Positions 5,817 to 6,245 of a stretch of DNA of 6,245 nt are shown one piece after another; position 1 is the first letter of the stretch, and each line of letters opens with the position of its first letter. This stretch comes from Gammaproteobacteria bacterium. Its GTDB lineage: Bacteria; Pseudomonadota; Gammaproteobacteria; UBA5335; SLRW01. Below the pieces are notes generated by a model. The model saw only the letters and a program-made list of their open reading frames with translations, did no database searches and was not told the origin of the DNA. The stretch lies in contig SLLK01000107.1 in the NCBI GenBank assembly GCA_007134115.1, positions 1 through 6,245 of the forward strand, in the 5' to 3' direction. Position numbers and translations under genes: made by a program.

Positions 5817-5822
5817 ATTCTA
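5817..5822 (-). promoter_or_regulatory. -10 element of the proximal acidic lipoprotein gene
   Basis: Read on the minus strand this is TAGAAT, five of six matches to TATAAT. It lies about 60 bases ahead of the start codon. At 17 bases spacing the -35 position reads AGTGGC, a poor match, and it is overlapped by the phased repeats at 5833-5870. A weak -35 plus repeats in this place is typical of an activator-dependent promoter. Confidence 0.5.
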
Positions 5823-5832
5823 CGTAGCGGCT

Positions 5833-5870
5833 CTGACCCGCCACTGAATCGGGGCTGACCCGTCGCTGAA
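5833..5870 (-). promoter_or_regulatory. Four 11-bp-phased TTCAG/GTCAG boxes, probable activator site
   Basis: On the minus strand, going toward the gene, TTCAG (5870-5866), GTCAG (5859-5855), TTCAG (5848-5844) and GTCAG (5837-5833) follow each other at exactly 11 bases. Equivalently, a 16-base unit is repeated with 14 matches at a 22-base period. The last box ends 10 bases before the -10. Direct repeats at 11-bp phasing that replace the -35 are the known architecture for OmpR/PhoB-family response regulators. The sequence is not a PhoB box, and no regulator gene lies in the window. Confidence 0.5.
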
Positions 5871-5895
5871 CAAACAGGCCTGCAGCCCTGGACAC

Positions 5896-5924
5896 AAAAA
5901 ACCCGGCCCTTCAGGGCCGGGTTT
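5896..5924 (-). terminator. Intrinsic terminator of the distal acidic mini-protein gene
   Basis: AAACCCGGCCC (5899-5909) and GGGCCGGGTTT (5914-5924) form an 11-bp stem with a four-base loop. The A-run 5896-5901 gives a T-run on the minus strand. It lies 50 bases after the stop codon of the gene at 5975-6193 and separates that gene from the next acidic gene. Confidence 0.93.
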
Positions 5925-5974
5925 CCGGCAGGAGGCTGATATGACCCCTGCCGCGAGACGACTTCATTCAGCGA

Positions 5975-6193
5975 TTACCACTCGCCATAATCGTCATCAT
6001 CGTCGTCGTCATCTTCCGGATGTTCCCATTCGCCCTCGGGCTGTTCCCATTCACCCGCGGACGAGGTATCACCCTGCATGCTGACTTCCTGGTCCTGCTC
6101 CGTGGCGTCATCGCCACCGGCAGTCCAGCCCGCCAGACCCATGGTCATCACGGAAGCAATGAGGGCGATAAACATCAGTTTAATGAACTTCAT
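5975..6193 (-). CDS. Small, extremely acidic exported protein, paralog of the neighbouring lipoprotein, lipobox Cys replaced by Trp
   Basis: The product is 72 aa, from ATG 6193-6191, with AAGGAGG (6201-6207) seven bases upstream. Residues 1-22 (K2, K5, hydrophobic 6-21, MGLAG) align without gaps to the lipoprotein signal peptide of the gene at 5543-5755. Residue 23, the lipobox Cys in that paralog, is Trp (TGG) here, so lipidation is impossible as read. The protein would stay as a membrane-anchored peptide or be cut by signal peptidase I, though no strong site is evident. The remainder is acidic, with SMQGDTSS, a tandem GEWEQPE/GEWEHPE, eight consecutive Asp (61-68) and terminal GEW; His58 is its only basic residue. 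Function unknown. The intact frame, ribosome site and terminator argue that it is a working gene, but a one-base sequencing error or recent mutation at codon 23 is possible. Confidence 0.78.
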   Translation of the reverse strand: MKFIKLMFIALIASVMTMGLAGWTAGGDDATEQDQEVSMQGDTSSAGEWEQPEGEWEHPEDDDDDDDDYGEW

Positions 6194-6245
6194 AAAACGG
6201 CCTCCTTGAGCATTACGCTTTCAGTTGGCACATGGCCGGTCCCGG

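Overview
The window looks like chromosomal DNA of a GC-rich, free-living gammaproteobacterium. The grounds are high-GC codon use, a TonB-dependent outer-membrane receptor, lipobox-type small proteins, Shine-Dalgarno sites of the AAGGAGG type and classical hairpin/U-run terminators. I cannot name the genus. No mobile element, CRISPR array, tRNA or rRNA is visible.

Left part (1-1204). The start of a membrane-anchored Kelch-repeat protein runs off the left edge on the minus strand. A roughly 350-bp divergent control region (504-850) separates it from a small XRE-type helix-turn-helix regulator on the plus strand. That regulator may be translated from a leaderless mRNA and has two adjacent small palindromes upstream.

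Centre (1205-4253). A BtuB-like TonB-dependent receptor (617 aa) has its own sigma70-type promoter and a 5' UTR too short for a cobalamin riboswitch. Next comes an exported lipase of the Bacillus LipA/LipB type with a readable Ser-Asp-His triad and six cysteines in the mature part. The lipase gene has a strong promoter directly behind the receptor gene, a leader of about 250 nt rich in potential hairpins, and a clean intrinsic terminator. The leader is the best candidate here for an undescribed cis-regulatory RNA.

Right part (4254-6245). A zeta-crystallin-like NAD(P)H:quinone oxidoreductase of the MDR superfamily lies on the plus strand. It converges on two minus-strand genes for paralogous, extremely acidic mini-proteins of 70 and 72 aa. 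One has a canonical lipobox cysteine; in the other, tryptophan occupies the same position. Each has its own terminator. The proximal gene also has a -10 element preceded by four TTCAG/GTCAG boxes phased at exactly 11 bp, the layout of OmpR/PhoB-type response-regulator sites.

The genes do not form one pathway. Most are single transcription units, and the shared theme is the cell envelope: receptor, secreted lipase, anchored Kelch protein and lipoprotein.
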